The position numbers and the translations under genes are program-made. A stretch of DNA of 57,533 nucleotides from positions 1-57,533 of the forward strand of contig JADGRF010000015.1 of NCBI GenBank assembly GCA_017881055.1, written 5' to 3'. Under the pieces are notes generated by a model. It worked only from the letters and a program-made list of their open reading frames with translations, did not search any database and was not told the DNA's origin. This document shows positions 35,746 through 44,252 of the stretch, piece after piece (position 1 is the first letter of the stretch; each line of letters opens with the position of its first letter). The stretch comes from Sandaracinaceae bacterium. Lineage in GTDB: Bacteria; Myxococcota_A; Polyangia; Polyangiales; JAFGIB01.

Positions 35746-38700
35746 ATGCCACGGCTTTGCTGCAGCTTCGGCGGTTGTGCACGCCTGTTCACGCAGGCGT
35801 GCGCGTGGCTGGCGTGCTCTTCGCTGGTGGCGCTCGCGTCACTCGTGTCACTCGTGTCACTCGTGTCGGGCTGCAAGCAGCAAGACGCCGCGCCGTTTTC
35901 TTTTTACGACCAGCGCATAGCGCCCATCGTCGACGTGGGTTGCCAGCGCCAGACCACGGGCTGCCATCAGGATGACGGTCACGGCTTCGCGCTCGGTAAT
36001 CTCGACCTCTCCTCGTACGACTCGCTGATGCGTCGCCACGACGTGCTGCGCCCCTACGGTCCGTATCCGGTCGGTGTGCTGCTGCTCAAGGCTGGCAACT
36101 CCGTCAACGTCGACGTACGCACGATCGATCCGCCGGACGCGACGAAGCCGACCGAGCTGCACGTACGCGTGCGCACGGACATTCGTCACGGCGGAGGCGA
36201 GGGTGCGCTAGCGCAAGGCTCGCGCGACTACTCGATCGTCAAGCAGTGGATTGACGGCGGCTACGCTCGCAACGGCGTGCCGACCGTGCACTTGAACACG
36301 TCGCAAGGCGCCTGCGTGCATGGAGTTGGCAATCTGCCGGGCATCGATCTCGCGAAGCCCGTCAGCGACAGCACGTCCTACGAGCGCTTCGTCAAGCAGA
36401 TCCAACCCGCGCTCGAACAGCGCTGCGCGGGCTCTTCATGTCACGGCTCCCCGCTCGCCGACCTGTACTTGACCTGCGGCAGCAACGCCGAGGAGTCGCG
36501 CTGGAATTACGAGGTCGCGGTGCGCCACCTGCGCGACACGGCGGCGCTCTCCGAGCTCTTGCGCAAGCCGCTCGCCAAAAACGCGGGTGGCGTCTTCCAC
36601 GAGGGCGGCGACATCTTCGCCAACGTGGACGACCCGGACTACCGCACGATCCTGGCGTGGGCCGAAGACGTCGAAAAGCGCGCCCCCGAGCTCCTGCAGT
36701 TCGGCGATGCTGATCCGGGCCTGCGTTTTTTCGCGAATCGCGTCGAGCCTGTCTTGGTTCGCAAGGGCTGCATGCTGCAGAACTGCCACTCGTCGGGGAT
36801 GTTCCACGACCTGCGGCTACGCGGCGGCTCCGAGGGCTGGTTCTCGTCCATCGCCATGCGTCGCAACTACGACATGTCGCGACTCATGCTGTCGATCGAT
36901 TCACCCGATCCGAACCAGAGCCGCTTGATCGCCAAGAACCTGTGCTCGTCCGCGATCGGCGGTCACGGCGTGCAGCATCGCGGTGGTGTGCTGCTCGAAG
37001 ACTTCGGTGGCTGCGCCAGCGACATGACGCAAGCGGGACCCGAGCAATGCGTCGGCGTGGACGCCGATCACGGCGACTTGGACACCGTGCCTGCGTACTG
37101 CGTGCTCGCACGCTGGCACGCGATCGAGCGCGCCCAGGCGCTGCAGCGTGGCGATCTGCCGAGCCTCGAGCTGCCGAGCGCAGTCGTGTTCGTGACGCGA
37201 CCCGCGGGCACGGGTGGCGTGCTCGATTTCGACACGTTCCGACCGGGTGCCGACCTGGTGCGAGCCGGCGCAACCTTTGCCGCTGACGGAACCGTGGAGC
37301 TCGGCATGGCCAGCTCGCTCATCGCCGGCTGCGGCTTGGGCGCGAGCTTCGACGTGCGCGGCGTGAGCGTGTCGTGGGATGCCAAGCACATCGCGTTCGC
37401 TGCGCGCAAAGCCGCGGATGCACCACTGCGCATCTACGAGATGAATGCCGACGGCTCGCACTGCGGGCCGCTCGAAGACCTGCAGCCCAAGTCGGCGAGC
37501 GAGCAGGGCATCCAGCTGCACGACTTCGACCCCGCGTACGCGCCCGACGGGCGGCTCGTCTTCGCCTCCACACGCGGCAACCTCGATGGGCAGACCACGC
37601 TGCGCGGCCCCTCGCGCACGCCGGCGTCGCTCGCACCGAACGCGAACCTGTACGTGTACGACTCCGCCGCGACTCCGCCAGTGCGCCAGCTGACGTACCT
37701 GTCGAATCAAGAGGTCGCGCCGAGCTTCATGACCGATGGCCGCGTCATCTTCACCGCCGAGAAGCGCGCTCGCGATTTTCATCAGCTCGCGGCACGCCGT
37801 CAGAATCTCGACGGCGGCGACTACCATCCGTTGTTCGCGCAGCGCTCGAGCGTGGGGTTCGATTCGGCGACCGAAGTGATCGAGCTGCCGAACCGCAACT
37901 TCGCGTTGGTGGCGGCTCCGCTCGCTGCAGCTGACGGCGGCGGTTCGATCGTGATCATCAACCGCAGCATCGGGCCCGATCAAAAGGATCGCGACCCGAG
38001 CGACAAGGCGTTCATCCACTCGCTCACCACACCGGTGCCTGGTGCGTTCGGCGGGGACAGCGGCGTGTTTCGTTCGCCCGCGCCGCTGCCCACCGGCAAG
38101 CTGCTCGCGGCCTGCGATCTCATGGCCAGCGATCTCAGTCAGGGCTCGCGTCACTACGGATTGTGCGAGCTCGATGCGCGCGGCGGTACTCCGCGCTTGC
38201 TTTGGCAGGACGCGCAACGAGTCGCGCAGAACCCGGTCGCGATCTGGCCACGCTTCGCGCGTCCGGTATTCGTGTCGCGCCGTGACGAGAGCAACGGCAG
38301 CACGCATATCGAACAGGGTCAGCAGGACGCGACCGTCCACTACACCGACTTGCCCATGCTCGCGACGCTGCTGTTCTCGAACACGCGCATCGGTCGGCCC
38401 ATCCCGTTCGACTTCACGACGCTGCAGGTGTTCGAATCCCGGCCGGCGCCCGCCAGCGCGAGCTCGTTCGGTGGCACAGGTGCGCTCGCGATCGACGACA
38501 AGTACGGCACGTTCTACGAAGACCTGCACTCGCTCGGCAAACACGAGCTCGAGAACGACGGCTCGCTGTTCGTGCGAGTGCCCGGCGGCATGCCGCTCAT
38601 GTTGGGCTTGGCTGGCAGCGACGCCAAGCTGCTCACCTTCGGCAAGGGCGCGCCGTTTACCGGCCCGATGCGCCAGCGCGAGGAAACCCAGTTCTACCCC

Positions 38701-38865
38701 GGTGAGCGCGCGAAGCAGTCCATGCCGCGCCAGCTGTTCGACGGGCTGTGCGCCGGCTGCCACGGCTCGCTGACTGGCCGCGAGCTGGACAGCGTAGTCA
38801 ACGTGGACGTGCTGACCTCCGCCAGCAAGACGCTCGCGGGTGACGCCCCCGTCGATCTACGATAA
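35746..38865 (+). CDS. Giant multi-CXnCH beta-propeller lipoprotein
   Basis: A 1039-residue exported lipoprotein. A long signal ends in LVSGC (Cys43); its core LVSLVSLVS is encoded by a 9-bp triplication at 35842-35868. Four possible haem-binding sites are seen: CX6CH at 66-74, CX4CH at 227-233, CX4CH at 342-348 and canonical CAGCH at 1002-1006. Between about 470 and 800 lie TolB/WD40-like propeller blades (FDPAYAPDGRLVFASTRG, APSFMTDGRVIFTAE). It shares the propeller and CH-motif plan with the lipoprotein encoded at 32498-34774. Whether the wide-spaced sites bind haem is uncertain, although CX4CH attachment is known in some multihaem cytochromes. Confidence 0.75.
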   Translation: MPRLCCSFGGCARLFTQACAWLACSSLVALASLVSLVSLVSGCKQQDAAPFSFYDQRIAPIVDVGCQRQTTGCHQDDGHGFALGNLDLSSYDSLMRRHDVLRPYGPYPVGVLLLKAGNSVNVDVRTIDPPDATKPTELHVRVRTDIRHGGGEGALAQGSRDYSIVKQWIDGGYARNGVPTVHLNTSQGACVHGVGNLPGIDLAKPVSDSTSYERFVKQIQPALEQRCAGSSCHGSPLADLYLTCGSNAEESRWNYEVAVRHLRDTAALSELLRKPLAKNAGGVFHEGGDIFANVDDPDYRTILAWAEDVEKRAPELLQFGDADPGLRFFANRVEPVLVRKGCMLQNCHSSGMFHDLRLRGGSEGWFSSIAMRRNYDMSRLMLSIDSPDPNQSRLIAKNLCSSAIGGHGVQHRGGVLLEDFGGCASDMTQAGPEQCVGVDADHGDLDTVPAYCVLARWHAIERAQALQRGDLPSLELPSAVVFVTRPAGTGGVLDFDTFRPGADLVRAGATFAADGTVELGMASSLIAGCGLGASFDVRGVSVSWDAKHIAFAARKAADAPLRIYEMNADGSHCGPLEDLQPKSASEQGIQLHDFDPAYAPDGRLVFASTRGNLDGQTTLRGPSRTPASLAPNANLYVYDSAATPPVRQLTYLSNQEVAPSFMTDGRVIFTAEKRARDFHQLAARRQNLDGGDYHPLFAQRSSVGFDSATEVIELPNRNFALVAAPLAAADGGGSIVIINRSIGPDQKDRDPSDKAFIHSLTTPVPGAFGGDSGVFRSPAPLPTGKLLAACDLMASDLSQGSRHYGLCELDARGGTPRLLWQDAQRVAQNPVAIWPRFARPVFVSRRDESNGSTHIEQGQQDATVHYTDLPMLATLLFSNTRIGRPIPFDFTTLQVFESRPAPASASSFGGTGALAIDDKYGTFYEDLHSLGKHELENDGSLFVRVPGGMPLMLGLAGSDAKLLTFGKGAPFTGPMRQREETQFYPGERAKQSMPRQLFDGLCAGCHGSLTGRELDSVVNVDVLTSASKTLAGDAPVDLR

Positions 38866-38927
38866 AGAGTCGGTTCGCTCGGCCCGCGGCCCCTTTCCCG
38901 CCGCGTCCGCCCTCCCGCGAGGACTCT

Positions 38928-39473
38928 TTGCCCTTCACGACGTTTCTCCTGCTCTCGTTCGGTATGGGTCTGGCGGCCGCGCTCGCGGGCGCGAGCGAGC
39001 TGCGCCTATCGCCGCGCCACGCGCTCATGACCTCCAGCTTCGTCGCGTTCGTCGCGTTCGTCGGGCTTCTGCTGTTGCCCGTGTCGATCTACTTCTACGT
39101 GTTCCACGGCGACTGGTTCATGCTCTACTTGGTCGACGTCCGGCACGTGCCCTCCGCGCTCGCGTTGATCGGGTTCGTGCTCGAGGGCCTGCTCGGCGTG
39201 CTGGGTTTCAGCGTCGGGGCGAGCTTGGTCCGCAACCAGCATGCTCCCTGGGCGGCCGGTGTCTCGGCTCTGTCGGCCGTTGCAGCGTGCGCCGTGGTCC
39301 TGATCTGTCCGGACCGTCTGCGTGTGGTGGGCACGTACGCGCAGTTTCGCGGTGGCTTCGGTCTCGCGGGCTACGGCGGCGCGCTGCTTCAAGGAACGCT
39401 CGCCATGGGCATTCTCTTGCTCGCTGGCGGCGCCTTCCTCGTCTATCGCATCCACACGGGTGCCGCGCGCTGA
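38928..39473 (+). CDS. Four-helix integral membrane protein
   Basis: An 181-residue hydrophobic protein with about five membrane helices (around 4-22, 36-58, 76-96, 108-126 and 152-172). No ATG fits; the start is TTG at 38928, with GAGG six bases upstream. Conserved polar features are few: a GDWFMLYLVDV loop and LICPDRLRVVGTYAQFRGG after helix four. I do not recognise a family. Its stop codon overlaps the ATG of the DUF4398 lipoprotein gene (TGATG), so the two are translationally coupled. Confidence 0.7.
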   Translation: MPFTTFLLLSFGMGLAAALAGASELRLSPRHALMTSSFVAFVAFVGLLLLPVSIYFYVFHGDWFMLYLVDVRHVPSALALIGFVLEGLLGVLGFSVGASLVRNQHAPWAAGVSALSAVAACAVVLICPDRLRVVGTYAQFRGGFGLAGYGGALLQGTLAMGILLLAGGAFLVYRIHTGAAR

Positions 39474-39793
39474 TGCGGATCGCGATCCCAGGCCCACGCT
39501 CGTTCCGCGTGCTCGCGCTCAGCAGCGTGCTCATGCTCGCCGCCTGCGGCCCTGTCTCGTACACCGTCGATGTCGCCAGGGCCGAGCGCACCGTCGCCGC
39601 CGCGCGTGCCGGCAACGCCACGTATTACGCGCCGTACGAGCTCTACTTTGCCGAGACCTATCTGGCGAAGGCGCGCGAGGAAGCGGCCGAAGGCGCCTAC
39701 GAAGACGCGTTGCACCTGATCGAGATCGCGACGGCGTATGGCAAACGTGCGCTCGAGCGCAGCGGCAGTCGTGTCACCGATTCGGAACGTTGA
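39473..39793 (+). CDS. DUF4398-family lipoprotein
   Basis: A 106-residue lipoprotein with lipobox LAAC (Cys25). The mature part is a two-helix domain typical of DUF4398: VARAERTVAAARAGNATYYA, quoted as VARAERTVAAARAG then NATYYA; YELYFAETYLAKAREEA and YEDALHLIEIATAYGKRA. DUF4398 proteins are often encoded next to OmpA-family genes, as here with the gene 4 bp downstream. A periplasmic or outer-membrane scaffolding role is the usual inference. Its ATG overlaps the stop of the membrane protein gene by one base. Confidence 0.85.
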   Translation: MRIAIPGPRSFRVLALSSVLMLAACGPVSYTVDVARAERTVAAARAGNATYYAPYELYFAETYLAKAREEAAEGAYEDALHLIEIATAYGKRALERSGSRVTDSER

Positions 39794-39797
39794 GCGC

Positions 39798-40841
39798 ATG
39801 AAGGAGCGGCGCACCACTACCTCCTCTCGCGGTCGGCTCGTAGCGGGCGCGGTGCGGCTTCTGCTCGCGCTCGCCGCAGTCGGCTGCGGCGTCTACGACG
39901 TTTCGGAGGGTCGCTTCGCGGGGCTGCGTCGCGACATCGATGAGGTCACGCGTCACGGCGCGTATCGTTGCGCGCCGCGCGAGCTGGCTGTTGCGCGCGC
40001 CAACGTCGCGTTCGCCGATCTCGAGTTGCTGGAGGGTGACGAGCGCCGCGCCGAGCAGCACTTGCTCGAAGCCGAGACCAACATCGGTGCCGCGCTCCTT
40101 CTGACCCCACCGAATCGCTGCGAGAAAGCAGCCGTCGCGGTGCCGGAGCTCGCGAACGAGCGCAACAGCGCGCGCAATGACTCGGACTCCGACGGCATCC
40201 CCGACAGCGAAGATCGCTGTCCGCTCGATCCCGAAGACCGCGACGGCTTCCAGGACAGCGACGGTTGTCCCGACCCCGACAACGATGGCGACGGCATCCC
40301 CGATCAAGCCGACGCATGTCCCAACGATCCAGAAGACTTCGATGGCTTCCAAGATGGGGATGGTTGTCCCGATCGCGACAACGACGGCGACGGCTTCCAA
40401 GATCCCGTCGACGATTGTCCCAACGCGATTGGCGTGCCTGAAAATCAAGGTTGTCCACGCAAGGACTACGCAGGACTCGTCGTCACCGAAAAGGAGCTTC
40501 GACTCACCACGCCTATCGTCTTCGAGCGAGGGACAGCCACCATCCGTTCAGTGTCGTTCCCGTTATTGGACGTCGTCGTGCATGCGCTCACGGATCGCCC
40601 TCAAATCAAGGTCGAGATCGCTGGTCATACCGACAGCCAGGGTGACGACGCGAACAACCTCGCGCTCTCGCAGGCGGAGGCCGACGCAGTGAAGAGCTAC
40701 CTCGTCGAGCACGGAGTCGAAGCCGCGCGCTTGACGACCCGCGGTTATGGTGAGACGAGGCCGATTGAGTCGAACAGCACTTCTCAAGGTCGTGCTATCA
40801 ATCGCAGAATCGAGCTGGTTCGCACGGATAGGGCGCAATGA
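39798..40841 (+). CDS. OmpA-family lipoprotein with thrombospondin type-3 repeats
   Basis: A 347-residue outer-membrane lipoprotein (lipobox AVGC, Cys30). Residues 35-115 form a DUF4398-like helical pair (YDVSEGRFAGLRRDIDEV). Residues about 125-215 are five Asp-rich calcium-binding thrombospondin type-3 repeats (for example DNDGDGIPDQADACPNDPE, DGFQDSDGCPDP). The C-terminal OmpA domain (about 225-345) binds peptidoglycan and has GHTDSQGDDANNLALSQ, ARLTTRGYGE and NRRIEL. The start ATG at 39798 is 5 bp after the DUF4398 stop. The protein probably tethers the outer membrane or this surface cluster to the cell wall. Confidence 0.92.
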   Translation: MKERRTTTSSRGRLVAGAVRLLLALAAVGCGVYDVSEGRFAGLRRDIDEVTRHGAYRCAPRELAVARANVAFADLELLEGDERRAEQHLLEAETNIGAALLLTPPNRCEKAAVAVPELANERNSARNDSDSDGIPDSEDRCPLDPEDRDGFQDSDGCPDPDNDGDGIPDQADACPNDPEDFDGFQDGDGCPDRDNDGDGFQDPVDDCPNAIGVPENQGCPRKDYAGLVVTEKELRLTTPIVFERGTATIRSVSFPLLDVVVHALTDRPQIKVEIAGHTDSQGDDANNLALSQAEADAVKSYLVEHGVEAARLTTRGYGETRPIESNSTSQGRAINRRIELVRTDRAQ

Positions 40842-40922
40842 CCGGGCGTGCAACGGCTTCGGTGAAACGGTTCGGATGCAATCGACCACTTCCGTTGTGA
40901 TGACACGAGCAGGAGTTAGCGA

Positions 40923-42812
40923 ATGACACGTTGGCTGCGGGCGAAAATCGAAATCTCGGTCGTGTTCCTCGTGATGTTGGGCATCACGGCGAGCGCGCGG
41001 TCGGCATCGGCGCAGCAGTCGGCCCAGCAGGTCGTCGAAGACCTGAACCGCGGCGCGATGGAAGCCTACAACAACATGGACATCAACAAGGCAGGGTCCA
41101 TGCTGGAAGAGGCGTTGCGTGTCGCAGCGCAAGGCGTTCCACCTGCTCTGCTCGCGCAGACGAACGTCAACCTCGCCATCGTTTACATCGGCGGCTTGAA
41201 CGACAACGACGGCGGTGTGAAGTATTTCGTCGACGCGTTGTGCGCCGATCCGAGCACGCAGCTCGATCCGCTCACCAGCACGCCCGACATCCAGAGCGTG
41301 TTCACCGCCGCGCAGCAGAAGGCGCAGCAGGGTTGCCCGCACAAGGGCCAACCGAACCTGCAGGTGCAGCCGGCGCAAGCAGCTGCACCGGTCACGCACT
41401 TCTCGCCGCCCGAGCAGCTCACGCAGACGCCACTGCCGCTCTACGTCGAAGTCAGCAACAGCGTGCACGCGAAGAACGTGTACCTCTACTACAAGGGCAC
41501 GGGCATGGAGCAGTGGAAGCGCATGCCCATGGTGCGCTACCAGAGGGGCTACGCGTTTCAGGTCTCGTGCAGCGACGTGTTCGAGCCGCAGGTCCAGTAC
41601 TACATCGAGGCCGTCGGCAGCTCGGGTAACGTCGTGGGCTCGGCTGGCAGCGCGAGCCAGCCGATCACGGTGCCGGTCGTTGCGGCGCGCTCGCAACCCG
41701 AGCCGGCGCTGCCGGGTGCTCCCGCACCGGCTTCGTGTGCAGCTGCTGAATGTCCTCCGGGTGTGAAGGGCTGCGGTGAGACGGGCACGGGCGCCATCGG
41801 CGATCGGTGCAGCGCCGACAAGGACTGCCAAGGCGGCCTGCGCTGCGACAGCGACGTGTGCGTGCTGCGCGGCGCGGGCGCAAGCGACTCCGACGACGGC
41901 TCGGGTGGCGGCGGCGGCAGTGATGGCGAGACGCCCTGGGACAACAACGGCGGCGGCGGCGAGAAAGAGAGCAACCCGAAGGACTTCAAGCGCGGCTTTC
42001 TGCAGGTCGGCTTCGCGCTCGGCCTGACCTACGTGCAGCCCGGCATGCTCGCCGACCGAACACCGCCGCCTGGCACCGTGTTCGTGGACAAGACCACCGG
42101 CCAATACATTCCGCTCTCGTATGACTCGATGGGAAACCTCGTCCGGCCCAACGTTCCGGACAACAATTACCTGTTCGCGGGGTCGCAAGAGATCAAGGAT
42201 CCGACCAATAGCGCCAAGACGCTCATCGTGTCTGATCCGAAGACCGAAACCGCCTGGGTTCCGGATGCGGATTCGCACGATTCCTTGGCCCAGGCGCTGG
42301 GTGGTGAGTGTTCAGCTGACGGAGTTGCCACAGGCCTTCAGAACACGTACGCGGACCGCCTTCCGTCCCGCTACTGCGTGCGCGTGAAGGCGCCCGGCTT
42401 CGTGCCGGGTCTCGCGCTGCGCAGCGCGCTCGGTTACTTCGTGACGCCGCGCATCTCGCTGGCGTTGATCATGCGCTTTCAGTTCTCGGCGGGCCAAGGC
42501 ACGTTCTCCCACATGCTGCTTGGCGCGCGCGGCGAGTACATGTTCACCAAGCCCAAGGCCAAGGGTTTGATGGTCTCCATGTACCTCGGCGGCACGTTCG
42601 GCCAGATCCAGGCGCGGCCTCACGCAATTGGCAACACCGACGCGGCGCCGTTCATCAAGTCAGGCTTGCAGGGCGGCAACCTCGGCGCGGCGTTCCGCTA
42701 CCGCGTGCACAAGAACTTCGGCTTCTACATGGCGCCGGAGCTCGACCTGCAGTTCCCCACGTTCCTCTGGAACATCGACTTCACGTTCGCCGGCCTCGAA
42801 GCCAGTTTTTAA
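40923..42812 (+). CDS. Exported outer-membrane barrel protein with TPR-like N-terminus
   Basis: A 629-residue protein with a signal peptide ending ARSASA (about residue 30). Residues 35-135 look like a tetratricopeptide-style helical region (NMDINKAGSMLEEALRVA, NVNLAIVYIGG). A strand-rich domain at about 160-245 is followed by a Dickkopf-like cysteine motif (CSADKDCQGGLRCDSDVC, about 298-315) and a Gly/Ser/Asp linker. The last 270 residues alternate hydrophobic and polar residues in beta strands and end in Phe (GLEASF), as outer-membrane barrels do. AGGAG precedes the ATG. It closes the surface cluster. Confidence 0.8.
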   Translation: MTRWLRAKIEISVVFLVMLGITASARSASAQQSAQQVVEDLNRGAMEAYNNMDINKAGSMLEEALRVAAQGVPPALLAQTNVNLAIVYIGGLNDNDGGVKYFVDALCADPSTQLDPLTSTPDIQSVFTAAQQKAQQGCPHKGQPNLQVQPAQAAAPVTHFSPPEQLTQTPLPLYVEVSNSVHAKNVYLYYKGTGMEQWKRMPMVRYQRGYAFQVSCSDVFEPQVQYYIEAVGSSGNVVGSAGSASQPITVPVVAARSQPEPALPGAPAPASCAAAECPPGVKGCGETGTGAIGDRCSADKDCQGGLRCDSDVCVLRGAGASDSDDGSGGGGGSDGETPWDNNGGGGEKESNPKDFKRGFLQVGFALGLTYVQPGMLADRTPPPGTVFVDKTTGQYIPLSYDSMGNLVRPNVPDNNYLFAGSQEIKDPTNSAKTLIVSDPKTETAWVPDADSHDSLAQALGGECSADGVATGLQNTYADRLPSRYCVRVKAPGFVPGLALRSALGYFVTPRISLALIMRFQFSAGQGTFSHMLLGARGEYMFTKPKAKGLMVSMYLGGTFGQIQARPHAIGNTDAAPFIKSGLQGGNLGAAFRYRVHKNFGFYMAPELDLQFPTFLWNIDFTFAGLEASF

Positions 42813-42818
42813 CATACC

Positions 42819-42846
42819 CCGCGAAGCAGCCTGCGGCTCTTCGCGG
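42819..42846. terminator. 28-bp hairpin between convergent genes
   Basis: CCGCGAAG (42819-42826) pairs with CTTCGCGG (42839-42846), and inside them AGCC-TGC-GGCT forms a second stem, leaving one bulged C. It sits seven bases past the stop of the barrel-protein gene and 18 bases before the stop of the convergent sigma-factor gene. The strong stem and location suggest a shared transcript end; there is no T-tract. Confidence 0.6.
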
Positions 42847-42864
42847 AGGCTCTTCGCAGAGTGG

Positions 42865-43719
42865 TCAAGCGGCGTTGGGCTGCAGCTCGGCTAGCTGCTT
42901 GCGGAGCTTGCGCTTGGCGCGCGCTTCGATCTGACGCGCGCGTTCGCGCGACACACCGAGGCGACGGCCGAGCTCCGCGAGCGAGACGCCGTTCTCGCCC
43001 ATGATGCGTTGCTCGACGATGTAACGCTCGCGGCGATCGAGACCGTGCAGCGCCACGTCCAGGCGATCGGATAGGCCATCCGCGAACTCGGTCGCGATCA
43101 ACTCGTCTTCTTGGCTCTGCGCGTCGTCATGCAGGGTCTCTACCATCGTCAGGCTCGAGCCGGGGTGCGCCGCACCGTCGAGGGACACGTCCTTGGCGTC
43201 CAGCTGGCGCAGCATGCGACCCATGCGCTCGGTGTCGACCTCGAAGCGGCCTGCGAGCACTTCCACGATCTCGCTCGGGTCGCTGAGCGTGTTCGAGACG
43301 CGCGCGCGCTCACGGCGCAAGCGGAAGAACAGCTTCGAGCGCAGCACGCCCGAGCCGCCTCCCACCATGCTCGCGGACTTCACGACCAGGTCGAGCACAT
43401 AGGCCCTGATCCAATAACCCGCGTAGGTGACAAACCGCGTGCCGCGCTCCGGGTCGAACTTTCGGACGGCCATCATCAGCCCGAGGCTGCCCTCGGCGAT
43501 CAGCTCCGCCAGGGGGATGCCGTAGCGTCGGTACTGCAGTGCGACCGCAATCACGAAGCGCAGGTTGGCCTCGACCAGCTTATGGGCAGCGCCAGAGTCA
43601 CCGGCCAAGGCGAGCACGGCCAGGTGGTGCTCCACCTCGCGGTCCAGGCGCGGGATAGCCCGGACCCGGCTGATGTACTCGGAGAGCGACGCATCGGGGG
43701 ACGGACGAGCAGGCTGCAT
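42865..43719 (-). CDS. rpoH: RpoH-type alternative sigma factor (sigma-32 family)
   Basis: Directs RNA polymerase to heat-shock-type promoters. Region 2 has VEANLRFVIAVALQYRRYG, AELIAEGSLGLMMAVRKFDP and GYWIRAYVLD. The RpoH box RSKLFFRLRRE (about 127-137), diagnostic of this class, is well conserved. Region 4 at the end has the helix-turn-helix VSLAELGRRLGVSRERARQIE. At 284 residues the length is normal. The ATG at 43719 has GGAG seven bases upstream; an in-frame TTG at 43779 would extend into the promoter region. Other rpoH-family paralogues may exist in such a genome, so the exact stress role is inferred. Confidence 0.92.
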   Translation of the reverse strand: MQPARPSPDASLSEYISRVRAIPRLDREVEHHLAVLALAGDSGAAHKLVEANLRFVIAVALQYRRYGIPLAELIAEGSLGLMMAVRKFDPERGTRFVTYAGYWIRAYVLDLVVKSASMVGGGSGVLRSKLFFRLRRERARVSNTLSDPSEIVEVLAGRFEVDTERMGRMLRQLDAKDVSLDGAAHPGSSLTMVETLHDDAQSQEDELIATEFADGLSDRLDVALHGLDRRERYIVEQRIMGENGVSLAELGRRLGVSRERARQIEARAKRKLRKQLAELQPNAA

Positions 43720-43721
43720 GG

Positions 43722-43758
43722 CTAAGCTCCTAACCTTACCTAACGTAAGGGAACTTAG
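43722..43758 (-). promoter_or_regulatory. Inverted repeat covering the rpoH ribosome site
   Basis: On the minus strand CTAAGTTCC (complement of 43750-43758) can pair along all nine bases, including one G-U pair, with GGAGCTTAG (complement of 43722-43730). The latter contains the GGAG Shine-Dalgarno sequence. Inside it CTTAC pairs with GTAAG (43745-43749 and 43735-43739), leaving four bulged bases and a five-base loop. In RNA this would be a hairpin that masks the ribosome site, as in RNA thermometers. However, the 5' arm overlaps a candidate -10 box, so it may instead be a DNA operator. Confidence 0.5.
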
Positions 43759-43779
43759 GCATGCTGCCGCGAGTGTCAA
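43752..43779 (-). promoter_or_regulatory. Candidate sigma-70 promoter of the rpoH-like gene
   Basis: On the minus strand a perfect TTGACA (complement of 43774-43779) is followed after 16 bp by TAAGTT (complement of 43752-43757), which has only three of six -10 matches. Transcription would start near 43745, about 25 bases before the ATG, and would leave out the 5' arm of the leader inverted repeat. An upstream promoter would include it. Confidence 0.4.
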
Positions 43780-43793
43780 GCTAACCGCACGTC

Positions 43794-43825
43794 ACTTTTG
43801 AAAAGTTTGCTGATTCGGCGCCGAA
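43794..43825. promoter_or_regulatory. Two perfect palindromes upstream of rpoH
   Basis: ACTTTTGAAAAGT (43794-43806, 13 bp with a central base) and TTCGGCGCCGAA (43814-43825, 12 bp) lie 15-45 bp upstream of the candidate -35 box. Their adjacent positions suit binding of dimeric regulators. The first is AT-rich in an otherwise very GC-rich sequence, which makes a chance origin less likely. Confidence 0.4.
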
Positions 43826-43895
43826 AACGACTGCGCCGCCCGACTCGGCTGGAAAACCGGGAGGGACGGGGCAGACAGGCGGCGGACGCAGGTAC

Positions 43896-44219
43896 TTATG
43901 CGCTGAAGCTTGAGCCGCAGCCGCAAGTGCTCTTGGCGACAGGGTTATTGAACTTGAAGCCGGCGCCGTACAAGCCCTCGACGTAGTCGATCTCGGTGCC
44001 GGCGAGGTAGGTGAGGCTCATCTGGTCGATGTAGACCGGGATGCCGTGGGACTCGAACGTCTCGTCCATGTCGGTGACTTCGTCATCGAAGAACAGATCG
44101 TACGAAAAGCCGGAGCAGCCGCCGCCGATCACCCGCAAGCGCAGGCCCTGGCCGCCCAGACCTTCCGTTGACTGGATTTCCTTCACCTTGTCCGAAGCCT
44201 TGTCTGTCAGCGTGATCAT
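43896..44219 (-). CDS. A-type iron-sulfur cluster carrier (IscA/ErpA/HesB family)
   Basis: Carries Fe-S clusters to apo-proteins. The 107-residue protein has the three invariant cysteines: Cys35 in GGGCSGF, and Cys99 and Cys101 in the terminal STCGCG motif. The fold markers RLRVIGGGCSGF and GAGFKFNNP are typical. The ATG at 44219 has AGGAG six bases upstream; a longer in-frame extension to 44450 has no homology. No isc or suf genes are adjacent. The gene reads toward rpoH on the same strand, with 176 bp between them. Confidence 0.95.
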   Translation of the reverse strand: MITLTDKASDKVKEIQSTEGLGGQGLRLRVIGGGCSGFSYDLFFDDEVTDMDETFESHGIPVYIDQMSLTYLAGTEIDYVEGLYGAGFKFNNPVAKSTCGCGSSFSA

Positions 44220-44252
44220 CTCTGCTCCTGCCCGGTGGCCGTTAACGTTTCC

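Noticed and set aside
36901-38763. 620-codon open frame antisense to the giant lipoprotein
   Set aside because: Low-complexity Arg/His/Ala sequence with no recognisable fold; the sense frame has signal peptide, propeller and CH motifs.
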